From: Peribacillus sp044761665 | GTDB lineage: Bacteria > Bacillota > Bacilli > Bacillales > DSM-1321 | Assembly (NCBI RefSeq): GCF_044761665.1 | Contig: NZ_JBIWCW010000005.1 | Coordinates: 62,001 to 126,000 of the forward strand | Length of the DNA stretch: 64,000 nucleotides | Direction of reading: 5' to 3' | Shown: piece after piece, positions 43,247 through 51,400 of the stretch | How positions within the stretch are numbered: position 1 is the first letter of the stretch | Layout of the letters: each line of letters opens with the position of its first letter | Translations under genes and position numbers: made by a program | The notes under the pieces: generated by a model | Seen by the model: only the letters and a program-made list of their open reading frames with translations | Told to the model about the DNA's origin: nothing | Database searches by the model: none

Positions 43247-43933
43247 TTACCTCTGTCTTTTCTTAACCTCTGCTATGTGGGCCACTTTCACATCGTGGGC
43301 AACATTGCTGTATTCTTTAAGTTGCTTATAAATCGAAAGGATTTGGCTCCCTGATAAGACTCGAGTTCCTTCATTATATATCACATGTCTTAATCTTTTT
43401 CTTTTAATCACCTTACTATCAGTGGAGGTCAGCACGATTTTCTTCAATTCACATCGCTCACTAAATACGATTATCGATTTGAAGAACCCTCCATCCAACT
43501 CTTTCAGTTGCCTTTTTAAAGCATTGATGTGCGTTCGATTCTGCTTTATCGGATTATAAAAGACCTGCTTTTTTCCGTTAGGTAACGTTTGCGTCCAGTT
43601 CTTATACTCCTCATTTCCGAAAATCCAGCCACTATAATTCTTCGACTCGATTGAATAAATGCCCGATTCATGTAGTAAAACAATATCGATCTCAGTTGTG
43701 CCGCCCCCTCTTGCCTTTGGCAAATACACATTGACCAAGACTTTATGAAACCCCTTCAGCTGATCAATTTCATTTACCGTTAAATATTCCCCATTTAACC
43801 CTTTATCCCTCTTTACCTTCCAATAGGAAAACTGGGTTTCTTTTTTATACGTGCTTTTTTCATATTTAGCTTTATCTACTAACATTTTAGAAATTATGAC
43901 TAGTACAAATAAAAATACGATCCACGCTATCAC
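43247..43933 (-). CDS. NERD domain membrane-anchored protein
   Basis: A 228-residue protein with one N-terminal membrane helix (about residues 2-18) and a NERD (nuclease-related) domain of about residues 45-160. The domain carries GLNGEYLTVNEI, the Asp and Glu in TTEIDIVLLHESGIYSIESKN and KNYSGWIFG, a PD-(D/E)XK-like strand pattern (D-x-ExK variant). Basic C-terminal KKRQR. NERD proteins are widely found and thought to be nucleases or nucleic acid binding, but few are tested. It stands alone between terminators. Confidence 0.85.
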   Translation of the reverse strand: MIAWIVFLFVLVIISKMLVDKAKYEKSTYKKETQFSYWKVKRDKGLNGEYLTVNEIDQLKGFHKVLVNVYLPKARGGGTTEIDIVLLHESGIYSIESKNYSGWIFGNEEYKNWTQTLPNGKKQVFYNPIKQNRTHINALKRQLKELDGGFFKSIIVFSERCELKKIVLTSTDSKVIKRKRLRHVIYNEGTRVLSGSQILSIYKQLKEYSNVAHDVKVAHIAEVKKRQR

Positions 43934-44248
43934 CTTATAATCCCCCCCATTTATATTTCGTCAAAAAATGATTGTTCTTTTAATGTAAAATTATGTTTAT
44001 AGTAATTTTTAGAAAACACTAGAATTACCCTTCCAGATTATGAAAGGAAGTAGTACTAAAATAATACATTTTTTTACATATTTTCTATTATCATTCTATA
44101 AAAATAGTACAAACTACTTGTATTTTTGTCGGAAAAAGGCGATTATAAGAGATAGAAAGCAGACCGAGATGATTTCTCTACCGCTTCATATGTAATCGTA
44201 TTCATGGGGGGGAGCTTTCTAAATCAATTAAAGGGGAGAAATACAACT
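43934..44248. other. Promoter region of the aldehyde dehydrogenase operon, 315 bp
   Basis: AT-rich leader between divergent NERD and ald genes. I see no -24/-12 (sigma L) promoter, cre site or riboswitch. A GGGGGGAG-like stretch at 44205-44213 and AAGGGGAG before the ATG are the only ribosome-site-like sequences. Confidence 0.5.
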
Positions 44249-45769
44249 ATGATTTATGCTAATCCTAATACAGAGGGTTCTGTCGTTCAATTCAAAGAAA
44301 AATACGATAACTTTATTGGTGGAGAATGGGTTGCACCCGTTAAAGGCCAATATTTTGAAAATAAATCACCAGTAACTGGCGAAGTGTTCACAAAAGCTGC
44401 TCGCTCTTCTGAAGAAGATATTGAACTAGCTTTAGATGCTGCACATGCTGCAAAAGCTGCTTGGGGAAAAACTACTGCTGCTGAACGTGCACGCATTCTA
44501 AATAAAATCGCTGACCGTCTAGAAGAAAACTTAGAAATGATCGCTGTTGCTGAAACATGGGACAACGGTAAAGCAGTACGTGAAACATTGAATGCTGATA
44601 TTCCTTTGGCAATCGATCACTTCCGTTACTTTGCAGGAGCTATTCGTTCTCAAGAAGGACGCACAACTCAATTGGATAATGATACAGTGGCATACCACTT
44701 CCAAGAGCCACTTGGTGTTGTTGGACAAATCATCCCTTGGAATTTCCCAATTCTAATGGCTGTTTGGAAAATCGCTCCAGCTCTAGCTGCAGGTAACTGT
44801 ATCGTCATGAAACCAGCTGAACAAACTCCAGCTTCCATCATGGTATTGGTTGAATTGATTCAAGATATCCTTCCTGCTGGTGTTCTTAACATCGTTAATG
44901 GTTTCGGTATCGAAGTTGGTAAACCACTTGCTACGAACCCACGTATTGCGAAAATCGCATTCACTGGTTCTACTGCAGTTGGCCGTCAAATCATGCAATA
45001 TGCAACGGAAAACATCATTCCGGTAACACTTGAACTTGGTGGTAAATCACCAAACGTATTCTTTGAAGATGTTATGGATAAAGACGATTCTTACCTAGAC
45101 AAAGCAATCGAAGGTATGGTTATGTTCGCATTGAACTCAGGTGAAATCTGTACGTGTCCTTCTCGTGCATTAATCCAAGAATCAATCTATGATAAATTCA
45201 TGGAACGTGCTCTAGAACGCGTTAAACAAATTAAAGTCGGTAACCCACTTGATACAGAAGTAATGATGGGTGCTCAGGCTTCTAACCAACAAAAAGAAAA
45301 AATCCTTTCTTACATCCAACTTGGACAAGAAGAAGGCGCTGAGTTACTTATCGGTGGATCTGAAAACAAACTTGATGGAGACCTTAAAAATGGTAACTAC
45401 ATCGAGCCAACTGTATTCAAAGGAAACAACAAAATGCGTATCTTCCAAGAAGAAATCTTTGGACCAGTGCTTGCTGTTACTACATTCAAAGACTTCGACG
45501 AAGCTATGGAAATCGCAAACGACACTCTTTACGGCTTAGGTGCTGGCGTATGGTCACGTAGCGGAGATATCGCTTACCGTGCTGGACGTGGAATTGAAGC
45601 TGGTCGCGTTTGGACTAACACATACCACCAATACCCTGCAGGAGCAGCATTCGGTGGATTCAAATTGTCAGGTATCGGCCGTGAAAACCACGCAATGATG
45701 CTTGATCACTATCAACAAACAAAATGTCTATTAGTAAGCTACGCTAAAGACGCTCAAGGATTCTTCTAA
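44249..45769 (+). CDS. Aldehyde dehydrogenase (AcoD/ExaC-like)
   Basis: A 506-residue NAD-dependent aldehyde dehydrogenase. It has the oxyanion Asn in IIPWNFPILM, the general base in LELGGKSPNVF and the catalytic Cys301 in NSGEICTCPSRA, followed by EEIFGPVLAVTTF. It oxidises aldehydes (acetaldehyde is typical of AcoD/ExaC-type enzymes) to acids in the cytoplasm. The frame extends upstream to 44204, but the ATG at 44249 follows AAGGGGAG and matches the family start. The gene has strongly biased codons, suggesting high expression. The DUF779 gene follows, a constant partner of this enzyme type. Confidence 0.92.
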   Translation: MIYANPNTEGSVVQFKEKYDNFIGGEWVAPVKGQYFENKSPVTGEVFTKAARSSEEDIELALDAAHAAKAAWGKTTAAERARILNKIADRLEENLEMIAVAETWDNGKAVRETLNADIPLAIDHFRYFAGAIRSQEGRTTQLDNDTVAYHFQEPLGVVGQIIPWNFPILMAVWKIAPALAAGNCIVMKPAEQTPASIMVLVELIQDILPAGVLNIVNGFGIEVGKPLATNPRIAKIAFTGSTAVGRQIMQYATENIIPVTLELGGKSPNVFFEDVMDKDDSYLDKAIEGMVMFALNSGEICTCPSRALIQESIYDKFMERALERVKQIKVGNPLDTEVMMGAQASNQQKEKILSYIQLGQEEGAELLIGGSENKLDGDLKNGNYIEPTVFKGNNKMRIFQEEIFGPVLAVTTFKDFDEAMEIANDTLYGLGAGVWSRSGDIAYRAGRGIEAGRVWTNTYHQYPAGAAFGGFKLSGIGRENHAMMLDHYQQTKCLLVSYAKDAQGFF

Positions 45770-45790
45770 ATCGAAAGGATACGATCAAAC

Positions 45791-46153
45791 ATGGTAGAAC
45801 GTGTTATTGCAACGAACGAAGCACTTACTTTAATAGAAACCATTAAAAAAGTACATGGATCTATCATGTTTTATCAATCCGGCGGCTGTTGTGATGGATC
45901 TTCTCCAATGTGCTATAGAGCAGGGGATTTCAAACTAGGGGATTCAGACATCCACCTCGGAACAATTGGCGATATACCCTTCTACATGCATAAAAGCCAA
46001 TACGACTATTGGAAGCACACGCAACTTACAATCGACGTTCTAGAAGGACGAGGCCCAGATTTCTCACTCGATAGTGTTGAAGACCAACACTTCATCACAC
46101 GTTCGCGGGTTTTTACAGATGAAGAATACCAAGAAGTGAAACAAGTTTTATAA
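45791..46153 (+). CDS. DUF779 protein, partner of the aldehyde dehydrogenase
   Basis: A 120-residue protein of family DUF779. The segment GSIMFYQSGGCCDGSSPMCY carries three cysteines near residues 33-43, as expected for a metal or disulfide site. HLGTIGDIPFYMHKSQYDYW follows. Members are found almost only next to aldehyde dehydrogenase genes of the AcoD/ExaC group, yet their job is unknown; a chaperone or cofactor role for the dehydrogenase is often assumed. GAAAGGATAC precedes its ATG, and only 21 bp separate the genes, so they form an operon. Confidence 0.88.
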   Translation: MVERVIATNEALTLIETIKKVHGSIMFYQSGGCCDGSSPMCYRAGDFKLGDSDIHLGTIGDIPFYMHKSQYDYWKHTQLTIDVLEGRGPDFSLDSVEDQHFITRSRVFTDEEYQEVKQVL

Positions 46154-46158
46154 TAGTA

Positions 46159-46205
46159 AAAGAGCTGTCCCAAGTCTTAATCGACTATGGGGCAGCTCTT
46201 TTTTT
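46159..46205. terminator. Bidirectional terminator between DUF779 and rhodanese genes
   Basis: AAAGAGCTGTCCC and GGGGCAGCTCTTTTTTT form a long stem. It ends both converging units. Confidence 0.88.
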
Positions 46206-46211
46206 CATATT

Positions 46212-46592
46212 TTAACAACCGCACCCTTTATCAGCTTCAAGCAGGGAAATGGTTGGGAAGTTCAGTGTCTTCCATGCTGCAATCCCACCACTTAATTCTT
46301 TGACTGAAAATCCATTTTCTAAAAGAACAAGAGCCGCTTTGGAGGCTGTATTACACCATACATCCCAACAATAAACGATTAACTCTTTATCCTCTGGTAA
46401 TTCCGACAAATGGTTTACTAACTCAGATTGTGGAATCATTACGGCATCTTCGATCTTTTCCTCTGGCTTCCCATTTCTAACATCCAACAAGACATAATGA
46501 TTAGGATTCATGCTTTTGGCTTTTACGTAATCCATAGGACTGAATGTTGCTTCCACGCGGTTTTTGAAAAAGTCGATTTTACTCATCTTCAT
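46212..46592 (-). CDS. Rhodanese-domain sulfurtransferase
   Basis: A 126-residue single-domain rhodanese. The fold markers are LLDVRNG, then the active-site loop VYCWDVWCNTASKAA, with two Cys, and GGIAAWKT at the C-terminal end. The extreme tail is ADKGCGC, which may bind metal or accept sulfur. Its start lies inside the 3' end of the upstream MarR gene (14-bp overlap), so regulator and enzyme are translationally linked. Two ATGs (46592, 46586) both follow GGAGG; the first is kept. The role could be sulfane-sulfur handling controlled by the MarR sensor (inference). Confidence 0.85.
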   Translation of the reverse strand: MKMSKIDFFKNRVEATFSPMDYVKAKSMNPNHYVLLDVRNGKPEEKIEDAVMIPQSELVNHLSELPEDKELIVYCWDVWCNTASKAALVLLENGFSVKELSGGIAAWKTLNFPTISLLEADKGCGC

Positions 46593-47016
46593 TCTTCCTC
46601 CATGTATGATAAATTTTTAATAAAGAATGCTTAAACTGCTCTTTTTCTTCACCGCTTAAGGGAGACAGAATCTTGTCTTGGGATTGACCTAATAGTTCCC
46701 AGCACTTACCCAATATTTCCATTCCTTCTGTGGAAAGGTTAAGACAATAGGTCCTTTTATCTTGGGGACTCTTCACTCTTGTGATGTATTTTAAAGTCTC
46801 TAACTGTTCAGCACGTTCGGCCATGGTCGTGCGGTCGATTTTTAGTTCTTTGGCAATTTGAATTTGGGACATATTTGGTTTTTCGTACACTTTTACTAAT
46901 AGACCATATTGTCTCGAATCCATTTTAAACGCCTTTAATTCATTGCCAAAATCATCTTCTAATAATTGAAGAATCTTTCCGACTAGAAATCCGTAGGAAT
47001 CCAATAGCTTCTGCAA
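46579..47016 (-). CDS. MarR-family regulator coupled to rhodanese gene
   Basis: A 145-residue winged-helix protein. The recognition region is MSQIQIAKELKIDRTTMAER, followed by the wing SPQDKRTYCLNLSTEG. Cysteines at about 91 and 106 may allow redox or persulfide sensing, though this is inference. Start is TTG at 47016 after CAGGAG at 6 bases. It lies upstream of and overlaps the rhodanese gene. CTGAT-type inverted repeats sit 30-50 bp before the start and should be its operator. Confidence 0.88.
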   Translation of the reverse strand: MQKLLDSYGFLVGKILQLLEDDFGNELKAFKMDSRQYGLLVKVYEKPNMSQIQIAKELKIDRTTMAERAEQLETLKYITRVKSPQDKRTYCLNLSTEGMEILGKCWELLGQSQDKILSPLSGEEKEQFKHSLLKIYHTWRKNEDE

Positions 47017-47046
47017 AATATCACTCCTGAAATATAATCACCCTTA

Positions 47047-47067
47047 CTGATTATCAGTTTAACTGAT
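47047..47067. promoter_or_regulatory. CTGAT/ATCAG operator of the MarR-rhodanese operon
   Basis: CTGATTATCAG (47047-47057) overlaps ATCAGTTTAACTGAT (47053-47067), giving nested inverted repeats 31-51 bp before the TTG start. This suits cooperative MarR dimers. Confidence 0.65.
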
Positions 47068-47138
47068 TATTTTTCCTGTGTAAAGGTAAATATGGATAAA
47101 AAGTAAAAAAATAGGGATGTATCAAAAGGGTGAAGATT

Positions 47139-47256
47139 TCCGTTCCAGGCCTTTCGCTTTCCGCGGGCGGGCGGTGAGCCCCCACATCGCTTGCGCTCTT
47201 GTGGTGTCTCACCTGACCCTCACCTCCCGCAGGAGTCTTCACGCCTTCCACTGCAA
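47139..47256 (-). repeat. GC-rich intergenic repeat, inverted single copy
   Basis: Read on the minus strand it has GGAAGGCGTGAAGACTCCTG, then GCCCGCCCGCGGAAAGCG and GGAACGGAAATC. The same blocks (GACTCCTGCGGG, CCCGCGGAAAGCGA) appear in the 58.2-58.8 kb array. GC content is far above the surroundings. It does not code. Confidence 0.75.
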
Positions 47257-47416
47257 TCTTTCTTTTCACATAGAGTGGGGAAGTAAGAAAAAATACCGTA
47301 AACAGTACCCGGTGTTCCCCGAGTTTGTTAACAGCCCTTTACTTTATACGTGAAGAATAGAAAACGAACGGAACAAAAAAAGAAGCTTGTAGCCTCGGCA
47401 CATCATTAATTGAAAA

Positions 47417-47436
47417 TAGCTGGCTTAAGCCAGCTA
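47417..47436. other. Perfect 20-bp hairpin between the repeat and selO
   Basis: TAGCTGGCTTAAGCCAGCTA is fully self-complementary, extended by GAAA/TTTC at the flanks. It could be a terminator or an RNA hairpin. The 47017-47546 interval contains nothing else I can name. Confidence 0.6.
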
Positions 47437-47463
47437 CTTTCATGGAAACATGATAAAAATAGA

Positions 47464-47507
47464 AAAACAGGTGGAGAAAAACGATTCTTTTTTCTCCACC
47501 TGTTTTA
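47464..47507 (-). terminator. Terminator of selO
   Basis: AAACAGGTGGAGAAAA pairs with TTTTCTCCACCTGTTTT, a 16-bp stem with A/T ends. It lies 40 bp past the selO stop at 47547. Confidence 0.88.
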
Positions 47508-47546
47508 TTTTAGGGACTTATGAGTCAGCCCTCTTACATTTTTCCA

Positions 47547-49010
47547 TTACGTACCGCAAAAAGTCTGGTAAGGACCGCATGATTCAGGGACTGTTGAGTA
47601 TTCTTCCTGTTCGCTCCTATATGCGTAAGGGTGTGAGAGAACGTCGAGTAATCGTTCCATCACAGTATAGTCACCTTTTTCCACCGCAGCCTTCAGTGCC
47701 TCTTCCACCCGATGATTACGTGGGATCACAGCAGGATTACTATTTTGCATCAGCTTTTTCGAAGAGTCTTTCGATTCCTCCTGCCTGTCTAATCGCTCTT
47801 GCCAACGTTTATGCCATTGTTCGAACTCGGGAGTCCCGAACAAGACCGCATCCCCTTTTGTTTCAAACGTTAGGGAGCGGAAGGTATTCGTAAAGTCAGC
47901 ACGGTGCTTCTTCATCATTTCGAGGAGTCCTTCGATTAGAGCTTCATCCTCTGGCTCTTCGTTAAAGATTCCTAATTTCGCCCTCATGCCCTTGAACCAA
48001 TAGGCGTGATATAGTTTATTGAATTCCGAAATCTCCCCTTGCGCCAGTTGGATGGCCTGCTCTTGATCATCATGCAGCAGTGGTAATAGGCTTTCCGCCA
48101 GTCGCGCAAGGTTCCAAGCAGCAATGTACGGCTGATTGCCATAGGCGTAGCGGCCTTGGACATCAATGGAGCTGAATACCGTTTCTCGGTCATAAACATC
48201 CATGAATGCACATGGACCATAATCGATGCTCTCTCCGCTGATGGTCATGTTATCGGTGTTCATCACCCCATGAATAAAACCAACGAGTTGCCATTTAGAG
48301 ATAAGTTCGGCTTGTCGCTTGATGACTTCCCTTAGCATCGATCGGGTTCGATTCTCATCACCCTCCACCTCTGGAAAATGACGCTTGATCGTATAATCAA
48401 CCAAGGCCTGTAGTTCTTCGATTGTCCGCCACTTTGCTACATATTGAAAGGTTCCGACGCGTAGATGGCTAGCCGCCACACGAGTTAAAACCGCACCAGG
48501 CAGCACATTTTCCCGATATACCGGCTCACCCGTTTTCACAACGGCTAGGCTTCGGGAAGTGGGAATTCCAAGCCCGTGCATGGCTTCGCTGATGATGTAT
48601 TCACGCAACATCGGACCAAGCGCCGCCCGCCCATCGCCTCCACGCGAATATGGTGTTCTACCCGGTCCCTTCAGCTGAATGTCCACTCTCTCACCTTCTG
48701 GCGTAATCTGCTCTCCCAACAGAACGGCTCGACCATCCCCAAGCATGGTGAAATGACCGAATTGATGTCCGGCGTAAGCTTGGGAAAGAGGTAAAGCACC
48801 TTCAGGAATCTCGTTACCGGCAAGCACCTCCAAGCCATCTTCGCTTTCTAGTGCCTCCACATCCAAACCTAAAGTTCCAGCCAACTTATCATTGAGTACG
48901 ATCAACTCCGGAGCCTTTACAGGACTCGGGTTTGTAAAGGTGAAAAGAGAGTTCGGAAGGCTCGCATAGCTATTTTCGAAATTCCATCCTGTTTCATTAT
49001 TTTTTGTCAT
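47547..49010 (-). CDS. selO: Protein adenylyltransferase SelO (YdiU)
   Basis: A 487-residue SelO pseudokinase, which transfers AMP to protein hydroxyl groups. The phosphate/AMP-binding block is QLKGPGRTPYSRGGDGRA, with GPMLREYIISEAMHGLGIPT next, and MNTDNMTISGESIDYGPCAF holds the catalytic and metal residues near 250. The last residues are YQTFCGT, so the C-terminal redox residue is Cys or absent rather than selenocysteine. Length equals the family. It is monocistronic. In other bacteria SelO responds to oxidative stress by AMPylating redox enzymes; local targets are unknown. Confidence 0.92.
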   Translation of the reverse strand: MTKNNETGWNFENSYASLPNSLFTFTNPSPVKAPELIVLNDKLAGTLGLDVEALESEDGLEVLAGNEIPEGALPLSQAYAGHQFGHFTMLGDGRAVLLGEQITPEGERVDIQLKGPGRTPYSRGGDGRAALGPMLREYIISEAMHGLGIPTSRSLAVVKTGEPVYRENVLPGAVLTRVAASHLRVGTFQYVAKWRTIEELQALVDYTIKRHFPEVEGDENRTRSMLREVIKRQAELISKWQLVGFIHGVMNTDNMTISGESIDYGPCAFMDVYDRETVFSSIDVQGRYAYGNQPYIAAWNLARLAESLLPLLHDDQEQAIQLAQGEISEFNKLYHAYWFKGMRAKLGIFNEEPEDEALIEGLLEMMKKHRADFTNTFRSLTFETKGDAVLFGTPEFEQWHKRWQERLDRQEESKDSSKKLMQNSNPAVIPRNHRVEEALKAAVEKGDYTVMERLLDVLSHPYAYRSEQEEYSTVPESCGPYQTFCGT

Positions 49011-49259
49011 AGAATCCCCTTTTCTTCATTTGATTTTTGTACTAGATTTCCCTCTTATATAAAACAAAAACATAAGCATTGTATGTAATTCTGATGATTT
49101 ACAAGCACGGTTTTAAAGTTTGCTTCTGCCCATATAGTATACCGTTTCCTAACCGGGATGACTCCTTTTAAGCAATGGCAGAAAAATTGTTTGGGTAAAT
49201 ACACATTTAATGGAAAGGTACATAGAATGCATTATCGAAATACTTAGGGAGGAATTCTG

Positions 49260-50681
49260 TTGATTATCTATATAGTAAGCGGTGGTGATTCGCTTTGGAA
49301 AATTGCGAACCGCTATGGAGTAACGATGGAGTCAATCGCTCAATTGAATTCATTAACCGACCCAAGCCAATTAACGCTTGGCCAGTCATTAGTCATTCCT
49401 CACATTGGTTCGTCCCATATCATAGAATCAGGAGAAACGTTATGGTCGATCGCACAGCAATATGGTCTGACCATACAAGAACTATTGCAAGCCAATCAGC
49501 TAACCGATCCCAATGTACTTTATCAAGGAAGCGTCTTATATATTCCACCTATTACCCACCTGGTACAGCCTGGGGAAACACTTTGGGACATCTCGATTAG
49601 GTATGGCACAACCGTACAAGCCATCATGAGTGTCAATCAGTTGGAGGACCCAAACAGCATTTATGCGGGAATGAACCTGATCATTCCTAGGTCGAAACGT
49701 TCAATCGAAGTGAATGCCTATACGTACCAATCAAGTGACGCAGCTGTCCAATCCATTCAAGATATCGGTCACCTGCTTACTTACTTTAGCCCTTTTGCCT
49801 ATAAGATCAAAGAAGATGGCACATTAGAAGGAATGAATGATGAGGATATGGTGGATGCTGCCATATCGAAAAATGTCGTCCCCATGATGTCGATCACCAA
49901 CTTTACCTCAACGGAAGCTGGTTCCAACTTAGCCCAAGTGGTTTTATCCAGTTCCTCATTAAGGGAAAAGGTCATCAAGAATGTGCTTGACGTCATGGAT
50001 GACAAAGGCTACACCGCATTAAATATCGATTTTGAAAATGTAATGCCCGAAAACCGTGAAGATTATAACAAATTTCTCCAATTGGCCGTTGACCGCCTTC
50101 ACGCAAGAGGCTTTTTGGTCTCCACTGCCCTTGCGCCCAAAGCGAGCGAAGAGCAAGCCGGTGTCTTATACGAAGCTCATGATTATGAAGCCCACGGGCG
50201 GATTGCCGATTTCGTCGTGCTCATGACGTATGAATGGGGATATCGGATGGGCCCCCCACAAGCCATCTCTCCCCTCGATCAGATCAGAAAAGTTGTAGAA
50301 TATGCCCTGACGGTGATACCGGCTGAAAAAATCTTTTTAGGATTTCAAATATATGCCCGGGATTGGCTCCTTCCACACGTACAAGGTCAGGAAGCCGAGA
50401 CATTCAGCCCCCAAGAAGCCGTAAGAAGGGCCGTAAAGCATGGATCGCCCATCCAATATGATCCCATTGCCCAATCACCCTTTTTTCGCTATACAGACGG
50501 AAAAGGGAAAACCCATGAAGTATGGTTTGAGGATGCACGAAGCGCCCAAGCCAAGTTCGAACTGGCAAAGCAATATAAGCTCCGCGGCATCAGTTACTGG
50601 GCACTAGGTTTCCCATATCCTCAAAACTGGGCCTTATTACAGGACAATTTTTCGATTAAGAAATTGAAGACGTATAGCTGA
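49260..50681 (+). CDS. LysM-GH18 cortex-lytic-type glycosidase (SleL/YaaH-like)
   Basis: A 473-residue protein with three LysM domains (about residues 2-47, 53-96 and 99-143) and a GH18 domain (150-470). The catalytic motif is LNIDFENV at 254-261 with Glu259, the DxxDxDxE variant found in SleL/YaaH/YdhD. No signal peptide is present, as for proteins made in the mother cell and loaded on the spore. SleL acts on muramic-lactam cortex after germination. The TTG start at 49260 follows GGGAGG at 7 bases, an unusual but well-supported start. Monocistronic. Which of the YaaH, YdhD or SleL orthologues it is cannot be told. Confidence 0.9.
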   Translation: MIIYIVSGGDSLWKIANRYGVTMESIAQLNSLTDPSQLTLGQSLVIPHIGSSHIIESGETLWSIAQQYGLTIQELLQANQLTDPNVLYQGSVLYIPPITHLVQPGETLWDISIRYGTTVQAIMSVNQLEDPNSIYAGMNLIIPRSKRSIEVNAYTYQSSDAAVQSIQDIGHLLTYFSPFAYKIKEDGTLEGMNDEDMVDAAISKNVVPMMSITNFTSTEAGSNLAQVVLSSSSLREKVIKNVLDVMDDKGYTALNIDFENVMPENREDYNKFLQLAVDRLHARGFLVSTALAPKASEEQAGVLYEAHDYEAHGRIADFVVLMTYEWGYRMGPPQAISPLDQIRKVVEYALTVIPAEKIFLGFQIYARDWLLPHVQGQEAETFSPQEAVRRAVKHGSPIQYDPIAQSPFFRYTDGKGKTHEVWFEDARSAQAKFELAKQYKLRGISYWALGFPYPQNWALLQDNFSIKKLKTYS

Positions 50682-50690
50682 TTCTCTCCT

Positions 50691-50726
50691 AAAAAAGGCT
50701 TATCGATTTCGATAAGCCTTTTTTTA
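50691..50726. terminator. Bidirectional terminator between LysM-GH18 and DinB genes
   Basis: AAAAAAGGCTTATCG pairs with CGATAAGCCTTTTTTT, a very strong stem-loop. Confidence 0.92.
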
Positions 50727-51236
50727 TCATTTTGATAATGCGATTCTGATATGAGCTAAGTGATGATTTTCATGCCAAGCTAATTTTGCAATTTTCGTCA
50801 CAACTTTTATCTCACCATTCTCCTGGTGAGTGAAGGTTCGATTTAATTGCTCTTCAGTTAAACTAGATCCTAATGATACAATGCGCTCATTTATACCTTC
50901 TAGCATTTTAATGGAACTTTCTACAGGAAGTTCGGTATCCGGTTGAATTGCCCACTTTTCTTGGTCAAAGGCTGGTACTATTGGATTCTCATCTGTTAGG
51001 GCCAGCTTCAAACGTTGGTACATATTCAACTGAGAATCAGCAATGTGATGAACAAGTTGACGAACTGTCCAGCTTCCATCACGATATGTTTTATTTAATT
51101 CTTCATCACTTAATGAATCAACCGTTTCTCTTAAATGAACCGTGTACGTACCAATCTCCTTAAGCCATTCTTGAATATTTTCCGCTGTTACTTTTTCAGG
51201 AACTTGTAACTTTCCAATTGGAAATCTCACATCCAT
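50727..51236 (-). CDS. DinB/YfiT-type metal-dependent protein (bacillithiol transferase-like)
   Basis: A 169-residue four-helix-bundle protein. It starts RFPIGKLQVPEKVTAENIQE, and the motif GSWTVRQLVHHIADSQLNMY carries the first metal His; the C-terminal WHENHHLAHIRIAL holds the other two. The close relative YfiT of B. subtilis has a three-histidine metal site, and relatives such as BstA are bacillithiol-S-transferases. Bacillithiol conjugation is therefore plausible but not proven. AAGGGGAAGG stands before the ATG. Single-gene unit. Confidence 0.85.
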   Translation of the reverse strand: MDVRFPIGKLQVPEKVTAENIQEWLKEIGTYTVHLRETVDSLSDEELNKTYRDGSWTVRQLVHHIADSQLNMYQRLKLALTDENPIVPAFDQEKWAIQPDTELPVESSIKMLEGINERIVSLGSSLTEEQLNRTFTHQENGEIKVVTKIAKLAWHENHHLAHIRIALSK

Positions 51237-51342
51237 TTTCCTTCCCCTTTTCCATTCGTTTTATAAGTACATAAATGACTTCATACCCTCTTTATTTTAA
51301 CATAAATTACCTATTTTAGTGTATCCGAGTAGCACAAGAAAA

Positions 51343-51388
51343 GAGCTGCCCGATAACCAGTTTTCACTGACGTTCCGGACAGCTCTCA
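51343..51388 (-). terminator. Terminator of the catalase gene
   Basis: GAGCTGCCCG and CGGACAGCTC pair across a 24-base loop. It is followed on the minus strand by TTTTC and lies 13 bp past the catalase stop. Confidence 0.75.
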
Positions 51389-51400
51389 TTCTACTCTCTA

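Noticed and set aside
43934..44248. Sigma L (-24/-12) promoter for the aldehyde dehydrogenase
   Set aside because: No TGGCAC-N5-TTGC-like sequence found by eye.
47054..47353. Open frames over the 47-kb repeat (both strands)
   Set aside because: They lie in the GC-rich non-coding repeat and share no similarity across copies beyond the repeat itself.
47450..47893. 147-codon plus-strand frame opposite the end of selO
   Set aside because: Antisense to an intact, well-conserved gene, and it overlaps the selO terminator.
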